Translations under genes and position numbers: made by a program
Part shown: positions 35,271-42,962 of the stretch, piece after piece
Position numbering within the stretch: the stretch's first letter is position 1
How the letters are laid out: each line of letters starts with the position of its first letter
Source of the DNA: JAWXBK01 sp040878185
GTDB taxonomy: Bacteria > Pseudomonadota > Alphaproteobacteria > Dongiales > Dongiaceae
Direction: 5' to 3'
Length of the DNA stretch: 64,000 nt
NCBI GenBank assembly: GCA_040878185.1
Contig: JBBDMS010000051.1
Span: 1 to 64,000, forward strand
The notes under the pieces: generated by a model
Database searches by the model: none
The model's input: only the letters and a program-made list of their open reading frames with translations
What the model was told of the DNA's origin: nothing

Positions 35271-36191
35271 CTAAACGTCCCCGTCGAATGGCGCGCGCCG
35301 GTCGAACCAGGCACGACAAAGCGTAGCGAAGAGCCCGGCAATACGCCGCTCGCGCAGGTCCTGCCGCCGCAACAGGCCGAGGCGGGTCGGACGCAAAGGC
35401 TCGGCGACCGGTCGGTAGACGAGGCGCATGCCGTCGAGTGCGACGTCGTTTACCGGACGCGAATGCATGACCGAATAGCCATAGCCGTTGGCCACCAGCC
35501 CGCGCACCATTTCGAATGACGGGCTTTCATGCGCCACCTGCGGCTGCAGGCTCAGCCCGTAGAACAGCGAGAGGAAATAGTCGCGGCTGCCTGGCAAGGC
35601 GAGCAGGATGAAGGGCTCGTCGATCAGATCGCGCAGGGCGATGGCGCTGCGGTCTGCGAAGGGATGGTCGGCCGCGAGCATGACATGTAGCGGCACATCG
35701 GCCAGCGGTTCGAACGTCATGTCGGCACCGATATTGAGATCGTAGGTCAGCGCCAGATCGAACCGACCTTCGCGCAGGCCTTCGAGTAAACCTTCGATAT
35801 GCAATTCGTGCAGTCGCACGCGAATTTCCGGGTGCTCCTGCCGCATGGCGCGCAGCAGACCCGGAATGACCATCGGGGCGAAGGTGATGAAACAGCCGAC
35901 ATCGATCTCACCGGCCACACCTTCTGCGAGTTCGATAGCGCCGTCATGAAAGTCGCGCGCCTGGGCAAGCAGGCTCCGTGCCTCGGCCAGCAGGCGCTGT
36001 CCGGTCGGCGTCAGGCCCAGCCCTTGAGCGTGGTGGCGTATGAAAAGCTCAAGGCCGAACGTCGATTCGAGCTGGGCGATCGCCGCTGAAATCGACGGCT
36101 GGGAAATATGCAGCGCCCGTGCCGCGGCGGTGATGCTGCCGGCTTCCGCGGTCGCCACGAAATAGGCCAGTTGCTTCAGCGTGTAGCGCAT
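35271..36191 (-). CDS. LysR-family transcriptional regulator
   Basis: The 306-residue protein has the LysR winged-helix N-terminus (MRYTLKQLAYFVATAEAGSI, ALHISQPSISAAIAQLEST, LFIRHHAQGLGLTPTGQRLL) and a periplasmic-binding-protein-like effector domain (about 90-300). ATG 36191 begins directly at the family-conserved MRYTLKQL; the longer frame to 36254 is unlikely. It is divergent from the amidase gene 120 bp away, the usual arrangement of a LysR activator with its target, here the 36312-40587 operon. Confidence 0.92.
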   Translation of the reverse strand: MRYTLKQLAYFVATAEAGSITAAARALHISQPSISAAIAQLESTFGLELFIRHHAQGLGLTPTGQRLLAEARSLLAQARDFHDGAIELAEGVAGEIDVGCFITFAPMVIPGLLRAMRQEHPEIRVRLHELHIEGLLEGLREGRFDLALTYDLNIGADMTFEPLADVPLHVMLAADHPFADRSAIALRDLIDEPFILLALPGSRDYFLSLFYGLSLQPQVAHESPSFEMVRGLVANGYGYSVMHSRPVNDVALDGMRLVYRPVAEPLRPTRLGLLRRQDLRERRIAGLFATLCRAWFDRRAPFDGDV

Positions 36192-36311
36192 AGGATTTTC
36201 CGATGCTGCTGGGGAATTAGGAATGTTTATCTTTCGATTTGCGGTCCGCGACAAGCCCGGCTAGACAGCCGGACGGTCCCGGGCGGCCGGGATATCGGCG
36301 GGAGAGCACAA

Positions 36312-37751
36312 ATGACGTTCCAGGATTATGACAAATATGACGCGCTCGGCCTCGCGGCGCTCGTGCGCCAGCGCAAGGTCTCGTCGTCGGAACTCCTCGC
36401 CGAAGCTTTGACGCGAGCCGAGCGGGTCAATCCGGCCCTCAATGCCTTTTCCCATCTGGTGCCGGAACGCGCGCGCGAGGCGATCGCCGCCGGCCTGCCG
36501 GACGGCGCCTTCACGGGCGTACCGTTCCTGCTTAAGGATCTCGGCGCCGAGGCGATCGGCTATCCGACCAATAGCGGTTCGCGGCTCTTCGCAAATTACG
36601 ACTGGACCTACGATTCCGAAATCTGGATTCGGATGCGCGCGACGGGGCTGGTCGCTTTCGGCCGCACGACGTCGCCCGAGCTTGGCGTCGGTCCGGTCAC
36701 CGAGGCGAGCGTCTATGGCGGGCCGACGCGTAATCCCTGGAACCGGGCGCATACGTCCGGCGGGTCGAGCGGGGGTGCCGCGGCGGCGGTTGCCGCGGGG
36801 GTCATTCCGCTGGCGCATGGCAGCGACGGCGGCGGATCGATCCGCATCCCTGCATCCTCTTGCGGTCTGGTCGGTCTGAAAGGAACGCGCGGCCGTTTGC
36901 CGGACGGTCCCGCATCGGGCGAAGGCTGGGGCGGCATGGCAATCGACGGTTTTCTCAGTCGCAGCGTGCGCGACACGGCCGCCGCGTTCGATGCAACGCA
37001 CGGACCCGATCTCGGTGCGCCGTATCACGCGCCAACCTTCGAAGGTTCGTACCTCGAAGGCATCAAGACGCCGCCCGGCCGGTTGCGCATCGCGATCAGC
37101 ACGACGAATTTTCTCGGTGTGCCCGTTCATCCCGAATGCCGGCAGGCGGTTGAGACGACTGCGGCACTCTGCGCCAATCTCGGTCACGAGATCGTCGAGG
37201 CACAGCCCGACTTCGATTTCCTGGCCGCAATGCGCGCCTGGACCACGCTCGTGATGTGCGGTACGGCGCTGTCGATCCAGCAGAAGGTCGATGCGATGGG
37301 CCGGCCGCCGCGTGAGGACGAGCTCGAGCCCAGCATTCTCGATGCGTGGAAACTCGGCCTAAAGGTGCCGGGCACCGAGTATCTGAGATCGATCAACATG
37401 GTCCACGCGGCGGGTCGGCGGCTGGCCGGCTTTTTCGTCGACCACGATCTCTTCCTGACACCCACTCTGGCGGAGCCGCCGGCGCAGGTCGGTCGCTTTG
37501 CGCCGACCAATCCCGATTTCATGGATCTCCGGCTCGGGCCGCGCGGCACGGTGCACTATTCGCCGTTCCCGCCGGTCTTCAATATCAGTGGCCAGCCAGC
37601 GATTTCGCTGCCGCTGCATTGGACCGCCGACGGGTTGCCGGTGGGCTTGCAGTTCGCCGCCCGTGCCGGCGGGGAACTGACGCTCCTGAAGCTTGCGGCC
37701 CAACTTGAAAAGGCCAAACCCTGGTTCGACCGGCGCCCGCCGATAGTCTAG
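36312..37751 (+). CDS. Amidase signature family hydrolase
   Basis: The 479-residue amidase carries the full signature: catalytic Lys in VPFLLKDLGAEAIGYPTNSG, then NPWNRAHTSGGSSGGAAAAV (cis-Ser) and IPLAHGSDGGGSIRIPASSC with the Ser nucleophile. It hydrolyses an amide to acid and ammonia or amine. It is the first gene after the divergent LysR regulator. Downstream, after 163 bp with two hairpins, follow an HpaB-type monooxygenase, RidA and DUF1028, suggesting a catabolic route for an amide or N-heterocycle. Substrate unknown; a Glu/Asp-tRNA GatA function is unlikely as gatB/C are absent. Confidence 0.9.
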   Translation: MTFQDYDKYDALGLAALVRQRKVSSSELLAEALTRAERVNPALNAFSHLVPERAREAIAAGLPDGAFTGVPFLLKDLGAEAIGYPTNSGSRLFANYDWTYDSEIWIRMRATGLVAFGRTTSPELGVGPVTEASVYGGPTRNPWNRAHTSGGSSGGAAAAVAAGVIPLAHGSDGGGSIRIPASSCGLVGLKGTRGRLPDGPASGEGWGGMAIDGFLSRSVRDTAAAFDATHGPDLGAPYHAPTFEGSYLEGIKTPPGRLRIAISTTNFLGVPVHPECRQAVETTAALCANLGHEIVEAQPDFDFLAAMRAWTTLVMCGTALSIQQKVDAMGRPPREDELEPSILDAWKLGLKVPGTEYLRSINMVHAAGRRLAGFFVDHDLFLTPTLAEPPAQVGRFAPTNPDFMDLRLGPRGTVHYSPFPPVFNISGQPAISLPLHWTADGLPVGLQFAARAGGELTLLKLAAQLEKAKPWFDRRPPIV

Positions 37752-37801
37752 CTAAAATATTTATTGGACTGGATTAATTGGCCCCTCACGGTCGTTCAAG
37801 C

Positions 37802-37871
37802 ATCGGATTTTCCGATACAGCGCGTCGAAAAATAATAATTCTCCTTTGCCCGATACCCGCCCAGTATCGGG
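37802..37871. promoter_or_regulatory. Paired inverted repeats upstream of the HpaB-type monooxygenase
   Basis: ATCGGA-TTT-TCCGAT (37802-37816) and CCCGATAC-N7-GTATCGGG (37849-37871) are perfect inverted repeats sharing the CGAT/ATCG core, separated by the A/T-rich stretch GAAAAATAATAATTC. They sit 44-113 bp before the ATG at 37915 and could be a regulator's operators or transcript hairpins that tune the distal genes. Confidence 0.5.
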
Positions 37872-37914
37872 ATCGCGTTGTGAGCGGCGCGCGAATTGGC
37901 GGGAGGCGAGGGGC

Positions 37915-39375
37915 ATGATCAGGACTGGCGATCAGTATCGCGATTCCATTCGCGACGGCCGCGAAATCTGGATGAACGGCGAGAAGATCAAGGATGCGAC
38001 CAGGCATCCGGCCTTCAAGCCGATCATCGATGCGCGTGCGCGTTTCTACGATCTCGCGCACGAGAAAAAGACGCAGGACGTGATGTCCTATGTCGCCGAC
38101 GAGAAGACCGGCGAGCGTAACAACATGGGTTACCGACTGCCGCATTCGCAGCAGGATTGGTGGGACAAGCGGACCGCCGTCGACACGCTGTTGAAGGATA
38201 TCGGCGGCGTCGTCATCCGCGTCGGCGACGAGACGATCGGCGAGATGTGGTCGCTCTATGACGGCAAAGACGTGCTGAACGAAGTCGATCCGCGCTTTGC
38301 CGAAAATATTACGCGCCATATCCAGCATGCGCTCTGGTCCGACACGTTCCATGTCTCTGCGAACACCGATCCGAAGGGCGACCGCTCGAAGCGCCCGCAA
38401 GATCAGGATCCGGACATGCTGCTGCATCTGGTCAGGGAGACCGACACAGGCATTATCGTTCGCGGCGCCAAATACGAGACGGCAGCGGCATATGCCAATC
38501 AGGCCTTCGTCAAGCCGACCATCGCCAATTGGGGCGACGACAAGCTGTCGGACTATGCGCTCGGGTTCATCTGCGACATGAATGCGAAAGGCTTGAAGCA
38601 TATCTGTCGCACCGGCTTTACCGGCCGCGCGCCGGCCCGCGACTATCCGCTGTCCAACAAGTTCGACGAGGTCGACACCTTGCTGGTGTTCGACGATGTC
38701 AAAGTGCCGTGGGAGGACGTGCTGTTCTATCGGCACACTCGCGCTGCCTCGTTCATCCGCGGCACGCTGCATCGCTACAGCGCCTATCCATTCGTGCTGC
38801 GTATCCTCTATGTCGCCGACATGCTGATCGGCGCTGCGCTGTTTAACGTGCGGCAGACCGGCCTCGACAAGCAGCAGGCAGTACAGGAAAAGCTCGCCCA
38901 GCTCGCCTGCTATCGCGAGACGATCAACGCGCACCTCACGGCGGCGATCCATTTCGCGGAGGAGAGCCCGGGCGGCCTTCTGATGCCGAACCAGTCGCTG
39001 CTCTATACCGGGCGGGTCCATGCCTGCACGCAGCTTCCCGCGATGATGCATATTGCGCGCGAGCTGTGCGGCGGCCAGATCTGTGTCACGCCGGACGTCG
39101 CCAGCTTCGAGCATCCCGAGACCAAGCCGTGGCTGGACAAGTTCTATAACGTGAACGAGTACTGGGTCGCGGAAGATCGGCGAAAATTGCTGGCATTCGC
39201 CCGCGATCTGCTCAATTCGGACTATGCCGGGCATCGGCTGACCTTCGAGCTTTTCGCCCAGTCGCCGCCGTTCGCCCATTTGGGTGCGGTCTACCGCAAC
39301 TTCGATTTCGCCGGACCGCTTGATTTCGTGCGCAAGGCGGCTGATCTTTCGCCACGGGTTCTGGAACAGAAGTAA
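37915..39375 (+). CDS. 4-hydroxyphenylacetate 3-monooxygenase (HpaB) family oxygenase component
   Basis: The 486-residue protein belongs to the FADH2-dependent HpaB/PvcC family with an acyl-CoA-dehydrogenase-like fold. Blocks include MIRTGDQYRDSIRDGREIWM, LLHLVRETDTGIIVRGAKYE, FDDVKVPWEDVLFYRHTRAA and LPAMMHIARELCGGQI. These oxygenases hydroxylate phenols or nitrogen heterocycles using reduced flavin from a separate reductase; no reductase gene is adjacent. ATG 37915 follows GGAGGCGAGGGGC. Neighbours amidase, RidA and DUF1028 point to a nitrogen-containing substrate rather than 4-hydroxyphenylacetate. Confidence 0.9.
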   Translation: MIRTGDQYRDSIRDGREIWMNGEKIKDATRHPAFKPIIDARARFYDLAHEKKTQDVMSYVADEKTGERNNMGYRLPHSQQDWWDKRTAVDTLLKDIGGVVIRVGDETIGEMWSLYDGKDVLNEVDPRFAENITRHIQHALWSDTFHVSANTDPKGDRSKRPQDQDPDMLLHLVRETDTGIIVRGAKYETAAAYANQAFVKPTIANWGDDKLSDYALGFICDMNAKGLKHICRTGFTGRAPARDYPLSNKFDEVDTLLVFDDVKVPWEDVLFYRHTRAASFIRGTLHRYSAYPFVLRILYVADMLIGAALFNVRQTGLDKQQAVQEKLAQLACYRETINAHLTAAIHFAEESPGGLLMPNQSLLYTGRVHACTQLPAMMHIARELCGGQICVTPDVASFEHPETKPWLDKFYNVNEYWVAEDRRKLLAFARDLLNSDYAGHRLTFELFAQSPPFAHLGAVYRNFDFAGPLDFVRKAADLSPRVLEQK

Positions 39376-39394
39376 CCGGGGAGCGGAAACGACC

Positions 39395-39913
39395 ATGGCG
39401 CATATTCGCAAGCGCAAGTTCAACACCAAGAAGACCTATCCGGAGCAGAAGATCGACAACGATCTCTGCATGTCGGTGCGCGCCGGCAATCTGGTCTTCC
39501 TGCGCGGGCAGGTGGGCCAGACGCTCGAGGGCAAGGTCGTCCATGTCGGCGATGCCGGCAAGCAGGCCGATCAGGCGATGCGCAACGTGAAGGTCCTGCT
39601 GGAAGAACAGGGTTCGCGTCTCGACGACATCTGCAAGATCACCGTCTATCTGGTCGATCGCGGCTATCGCGATGCGGTCTATCAGTCGCTCGGCAAATGG
39701 CTGAAGGGCGTGTTTCCGGTCTCGACCGGATTGGTGATCGACGGTCTTGCGCGTCCGGAATATCTGATGGAGATCGACGTGTTCGCGGTGATCCCCGAAG
39801 AGCGGATGGCCAGGTTTTCCGGCCGGGCCCCGGCAAAAGCGAAAACCAGGGCGAAAGCGCCCCGCAAAACCAAGTCCGCAACCGGGCGTCGCAAGGCGGC
39901 GCGCGCAGCATGA
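39395..39913 (+). CDS. RidA family protein with a basic C-terminal tail
   Basis: The 172-residue protein has a RidA/YjgF core (about 15-135): MSVRAGNLVFLRGQVGQTLE, VKVLLEEQGSRLDDICKITV, FPVSTGLVIDGLARPEYLME. RidA enzymes hydrolyse reactive enamine/imine intermediates; in catabolic operons they often clear products of flavin monooxygenases or amidases. The last 30 residues form an Ala/Lys/Arg-rich tail (SGRAPAKAKTRAKAPRKTKS and on) resembling histone H1 tails, which is absent from ordinary RidA. Its last four bases overlap the start of the DUF1028 gene. Confidence 0.88.
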   Translation: MAHIRKRKFNTKKTYPEQKIDNDLCMSVRAGNLVFLRGQVGQTLEGKVVHVGDAGKQADQAMRNVKVLLEEQGSRLDDICKITVYLVDRGYRDAVYQSLGKWLKGVFPVSTGLVIDGLARPEYLMEIDVFAVIPEERMARFSGRAPAKAKTRAKAPRKTKSATGRRKAARAA

Positions 39914-40587
39914 CCTTCTCGATCACCGGGCGCTGCGCCACGACCGGGATGTTTGGTGTGGCGATCACCACGTCCAGCATCGCGGTTGCGAGCCGCTGTC
40001 CGCATGCGCGTGCGGGCGTCGGTGCCGTCTCGACCCAGAACATCACCGATCCGTCGATCGGGCCGCGTGTGCTCGATCTGATGGCGGCCGGCAAGTCGGC
40101 ATCCGAGGCGCTCGATGCGGTGCTCAAGGCATCGAAACACACCGAGTATCGCCAGGTGGCGGTGATCGATCGGGCGGGGCGGACGGCGCATCACAGCGGC
40201 GCGAAGACGCTCGGCACCAACGCCGTCGCGCAGGGGCGCGACTGCATCGCCGCCGGCAATCTGTTGTCGACGGTCGACGTACCCGCCGCCATGGTGCGCG
40301 GTTTCGAGACCAGCGAGGGCAAGCACTTTGCCGATCGGCTGTTGCGCGGACTTGAGGCGGGGGTTGCGGCCGGCGGCGAACTGGGGCCGGTCAAATCCTG
40401 CGGCCTGCTGGTCGTGCACGAGCATGGATGGCCACTGGCCGATCTGCGCGTCGACTGGAACGACGCGGACCCTATTGCCGAACTGCGGCGGCTTTGGGAG
40501 CTCTACGAACCGCAGATGAAGGACTACACGTTGCGCGCGGTCGATCCGTCGACCGCGGCATCCTACAACGTCCCGGGCGATCCGTAG
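39910..40587 (+). CDS. DUF1028 family protein
   Basis: The 225-residue protein starts MTFSITGRCATTGMFGVAIT, the hallmark of DUF1028, an Ntn-hydrolase-like family of unknown activity often encoded with amidases and RidA. Other blocks are RCPHARAGVGAVSTQNITDP, AVIDRAGRTAHHSGA and GRDCIAAGNLLS. ATG 39910 overlaps the RidA stop (ATGA), so translation is coupled. It ends the LysR-associated operon. Confidence 0.88.
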   Translation: MTFSITGRCATTGMFGVAITTSSIAVASRCPHARAGVGAVSTQNITDPSIGPRVLDLMAAGKSASEALDAVLKASKHTEYRQVAVIDRAGRTAHHSGAKTLGTNAVAQGRDCIAAGNLLSTVDVPAAMVRGFETSEGKHFADRLLRGLEAGVAAGGELGPVKSCGLLVVHEHGWPLADLRVDWNDADPIAELRRLWELYEPQMKDYTLRAVDPSTAASYNVPGDP

Positions 40588-40602
40588 GCGCTGCGGCCTA
40601 CG
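40583..40602. terminator. Hairpin spanning the convergent stops of DUF1028 and the HExxH gene
   Basis: CGTAGGC (40583-40589) and GCCTACG (40596-40602) form a 7-bp stem with a six-base loop that includes both stop codons. The symmetric location suggests a bidirectional, factor-assisted terminator; there is no T-run. Confidence 0.4.
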
Positions 40603-41605
40603 CCTGCGCCTTCATGTAAGCGCGGGCGCCTTCCATCACCGAACGTCCGAGTGGCGTCAGCAGGCCGTGCTTGTCGACGGTGTCGATTGCGGTCGCGAAC
40701 GAACGCTGGTGCGAGTCGAGTGCCGTTGCGGCTTCGGCCTGCTGAGTCTCATCCAGAATGCCGGCGTCGATCAGTCCGCGCAGCGACTGATGCATGCGGG
40801 CGATCACGAACGCCGCATGAACGATACCATCCATCGGCCGGGGATCGCGCCGCACCGGCGATGAATATCGCTCTTCGTCGTCATTCTCGATCAGCGGTCC
40901 GTCGGCGCAGAGACCGAACAGGAGATTGTGGCCGCTTTCATGGGCGAGCACCTGCACCATGTCGAGGTCGTTCTGATAGCTGTCGGCATTGAGCACGACG
41001 GCACCCCACAGCATGAACGACGACGCTCCGTCGAACACAGTCGCATCCGGATCGTCCGGTCCGACCGCGAGCACGATCTGCCGGATCAGCGCGCGAATCT
41101 CGTTCGACAGATTGGGCGTCGCGCGATCGAGCATGCCGAACGCCGTATTGATTCGGCGCCGGCAGGCTTCGACCTTCTCGGCCGACGGCGGCACGATCAC
41201 GAAGGGAAGATTGGGGTCGGTATCGACGAAGCGTCTATAGCGTTCCGAGATACGATCGGTGGTGTAATCCTTGAGCGCGAGGATGGCCGGGCCCGATACG
41301 CTATCAGCCGACGCCGCGATCAGCTCGTCGAGGCATTGCTGCGCATCGTCCAGCGCATCCCGGCCGATCGACAGCACGAGATCGTAATAGGCGGCGAACA
41401 CCGCGGCGGATACTGGCCGGTCGCGCAGCCGCTCGAGCAGTTGCTCGAATTCGCGGTCCGGAAACCTGAGATGGTTGCCGGCCTGCGCGCGAATGTAGTT
41501 GAGGCTATCGATCAAACGTTCGCGCATGCGGCAATCGAGCGCTGCTGCGCGCACCGGATCGGGGCGCATGTCCAGCGGCGGGAGATTCGATTCCGGGCGG
41601 TTCAT
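40598..41605 (-). CDS. HExxH-type putative peptide beta-hydroxylase (RiPP maturation)
   Basis: The 335-residue protein begins at ATG 41605 (TTG 41617 is possible). A helical N-terminal half is followed by DGASSFMLWGAVVLNADSYQ and the metal motif VLAHESGHNLLFGL (H-E-S-G-H at about residues 222-226). This arrangement matches the HExxH motif family found in RiPP gene clusters, now regarded as Fe(II)/2-oxoglutarate-dependent peptide beta-hydroxylases. A zinc peptidase is the alternative. The strongest support is context: three precursor-peptide ORFs with repeated cores lie directly upstream on the same strand and an ATP-grasp protein is divergent from them. No transporter, protease or radical SAM gene is adjacent. 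Confidence 0.75.
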   Translation of the reverse strand: MNRPESNLPPLDMRPDPVRAAALDCRMRERLIDSLNYIRAQAGNHLRFPDREFEQLLERLRDRPVSAAVFAAYYDLVLSIGRDALDDAQQCLDELIAASADSVSGPAILALKDYTTDRISERYRRFVDTDPNLPFVIVPPSAEKVEACRRRINTAFGMLDRATPNLSNEIRALIRQIVLAVGPDDPDATVFDGASSFMLWGAVVLNADSYQNDLDMVQVLAHESGHNLLFGLCADGPLIENDDEERYSSPVRRDPRPMDGIVHAAFVIARMHQSLRGLIDAGILDETQQAEAATALDSHQRSFATAIDTVDKHGLLTPLGRSVMEGARAYMKAQA

Positions 41606-41709
41606 GACATCAGGCAATCAACGCGAGGAGGGTCATCCGGTGACGTTCGCATTCAGGCGGCTTTAGACCGACCGGTCCGACGCTGCGCCGACCGTCCGCG
41701 CGTTCGGCC

Positions 41710-41910
41710 TTAGAGCCTGCGAAGGCAGGTCTTGCTGCCGACCTTGGCGCCCAGCGCGGGGGCCGGCTCGCGACGGATGAAGTTTTTATCCCCGACTTTC
41801 GCCGCCATTGCCGCCGCCATTGCCGTCGGCGCGTTCGCATGGACCGTCTGATCGAAGCCAAGCAGGCGCGACCAGTCCAGTTCGATCGAAATGTTCTTGG
41901 GCGCTGTCAC
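41710..41910 (-). CDS. RiPP precursor peptide with two AKVGxK cores
   Basis: The 66-residue peptide begins at GTG 41910, preceded by GGGGGA at six bases. The leader is MTAPKNISIELDWSRLLGFD-Q (motif at residues 11-21). After an Ala-rich spacer come two core motifs, AKVGDK (37-42) and AKVGSK (55-60), ending KTCLRRL. Leader and core are repeated in the two upstream ORFs. It is the precursor closest to the HExxH gene, 104 bp away, and probably on the same transcript. Homology search was not possible; the call rests on the repeats, ribosome binding site and neighbours. Confidence 0.78.
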   Translation of the reverse strand: MTAPKNISIELDWSRLLGFDQTVHANAPTAMAAAMAAKVGDKNFIRREPAPALGAKVGSKTCLRRL

Positions 41911-42037
41911 GATGTTTCCCCCATCCCGCTGAAATCGGTTCCGATCCAGAACCTGGCCGGAACGACGATACGCCCTTACCTGAGAGGTCCGCTACCGCGT
42001 CGGAAACGTGCCCAAACACTCAGCGAGTTGCGCCGTG

Positions 42038-42493
42038 TTACGCCGGTCGACCAGGATCCTTGCTGCCGACCTTCGCACGGAGAGCGGGACTATTGTCTTT
42101 CTCACCGACCATGGCTGTCGGACGATCCGCCTGGTCGAAACCCAGTAAATGCGACCAGTCGAGACCGATCGACGGCGCGTCGACCGTGGAGAAGATCAGT
42201 GCCATCGAAGGCCGATCTGATCCCAAATCATCCGCGGTCGACCGGAAACCGCTCGCTGTTTCCACCGTTGTAATGAATGTCTTGGTGCCGATTTTGGCGG
42301 ACAGCGCCGCGACGGAGCATGGGTTGAGCCGCTTGATGCCGACTCTGGCCGCATTTGGCATCCCGGGCGCCGAGGCCGGGGAATCTTTAGGTCCGATTTT
42401 TGCGGCGGGGAGATTGCGACCACCGGATTCCTGATCGAACCCGAGCAACTTCGACCGGTCGAGATCGACGGTCAGCCTGTCTGAATCGGTCAC
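42038..42493 (-). CDS. Double RiPP precursor with two leader units and five cores
   Basis: The 151-residue ORF begins at GTG 42493 behind GGGGGTG. Unit 1 has leader LDRSKLLGFDQ (11-21) and cores AKIGPK (31-36), ARVGIK (49-54) and AKIGTK (66-71). A linker containing Met97 (position 42205) leads to unit 2 with leader LDWSHLLGFDQ (111-121) and cores AMVGEK (127-132) and AKVGSK (140-145), ending DPGRPA. The layout looks like two tandem precursors joined by loss of a stop. Met97 could also start unit 2 independently, but no good ribosome binding site precedes it. Confidence 0.78.
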   Translation of the reverse strand: MTDSDRLTVDLDRSKLLGFDQESGGRNLPAAKIGPKDSPASAPGMPNAARVGIKRLNPCSVAALSAKIGTKTFITTVETASGFRSTADDLGSDRPSMALIFSTVDAPSIGLDWSHLLGFDQADRPTAMVGEKDNSPALRAKVGSKDPGRPA

Positions 42494-42621
42494 CGCACAC
42501 CCCCATTACGTCTCACTCCGGAGATTCTCGGCGTCTCTCCGACAGACGTCAAGGTCGCTTCGGGCCCGTGTTCCAGCCGTTAAAGGGGTACAGGCAGTTC
42601 AGATCGCCCTGAACCGGCCGA

Positions 42622-42819
42622 TCAGGCGCCAATATTCTCCTTGAAGCCGATCTTGGTCATTCGGGCGAGGGCAACGGAATCGACCTCGTCACTGCGGCGA
42701 ACCATCTGCTTCGCGCCGATCTTGGCCTGATAGACCGCGCCTTCCCGACCGGCTTTTTCGGTCTGGTCGAATCCCAGCAGCCGGGACCAGTCGAGCGTCA
42801 GTTTCGATGTGGCGTTCAT
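42622..42819 (-). CDS. RiPP precursor peptide with two (A/T)KIGxK cores
   Basis: The 65-residue peptide begins at ATG 42819 with GAGGGG seven bases upstream. The leader motif LDWSRLLGFDQ is at residues 9-19, followed by an EKAGREGAVY spacer and cores AKIGAK (32-37) and TKIGFK (55-60), ending ENIGA. It is the first gene of the minus-strand precursor/hydroxylase run and lies 143 bp from the divergent ATP-grasp gene. Its closeness to a promoter-like sequence and the strong ribosome binding site make it the best-expressed precursor candidate. Confidence 0.8.
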   Translation of the reverse strand: MNATSKLTLDWSRLLGFDQTEKAGREGAVYQAKIGAKQMVRRSDEVDSVALARMTKIGFKENIGA

Positions 42820-42851
42820 GGCGTACCCCTCGAGAGCGATAATTCCATTAT

Positions 42852-42880
42852 TCTTTACGGCCCGTCGCGGTCATGGTCAA
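42852..42880 (-). promoter_or_regulatory. Candidate promoter of the precursor operon in the divergent region
   Basis: On the minus strand TTGACC (complement of 42875-42880), then 17 bases, then TAAAGA (complement of 42852-42857) lies about 35-60 bp upstream of the first precursor ATG. On the plus strand TTGCCC (42890-42895) and TATAAG (42915-42920), 19 bases apart, could serve the ATP-grasp gene. Both are weak matches. Confidence 0.35.
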
Positions 42881-42962
42881 GGATCCTGCTTGCCCGATAG
42901 CCTGTGACTACGGGTATAAGCTCTTGATATCGCTTTTGATACTTCAGAAGGGTCGTGCCGCT

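Noticed and set aside
37786..39429. 547-residue minus-strand frame opposite the HpaB-type gene
   Set aside because: Antisense to a clear HpaB family protein.
41710..42819. Repeats in the RiPP region as a CRISPR array
   Set aside because: Repeats are conserved as amino acids within ORFs, with irregular spacing and differing codons, not as equal-length DNA repeats and spacers.
42873..42962. ATG 42873 as the start of the ATP-grasp protein
   Set aside because: The extra 30 residues do not look like the start of an ATP-grasp fold, and no ribosome binding site precedes them; GTG 42963 begins at the first beta strand.
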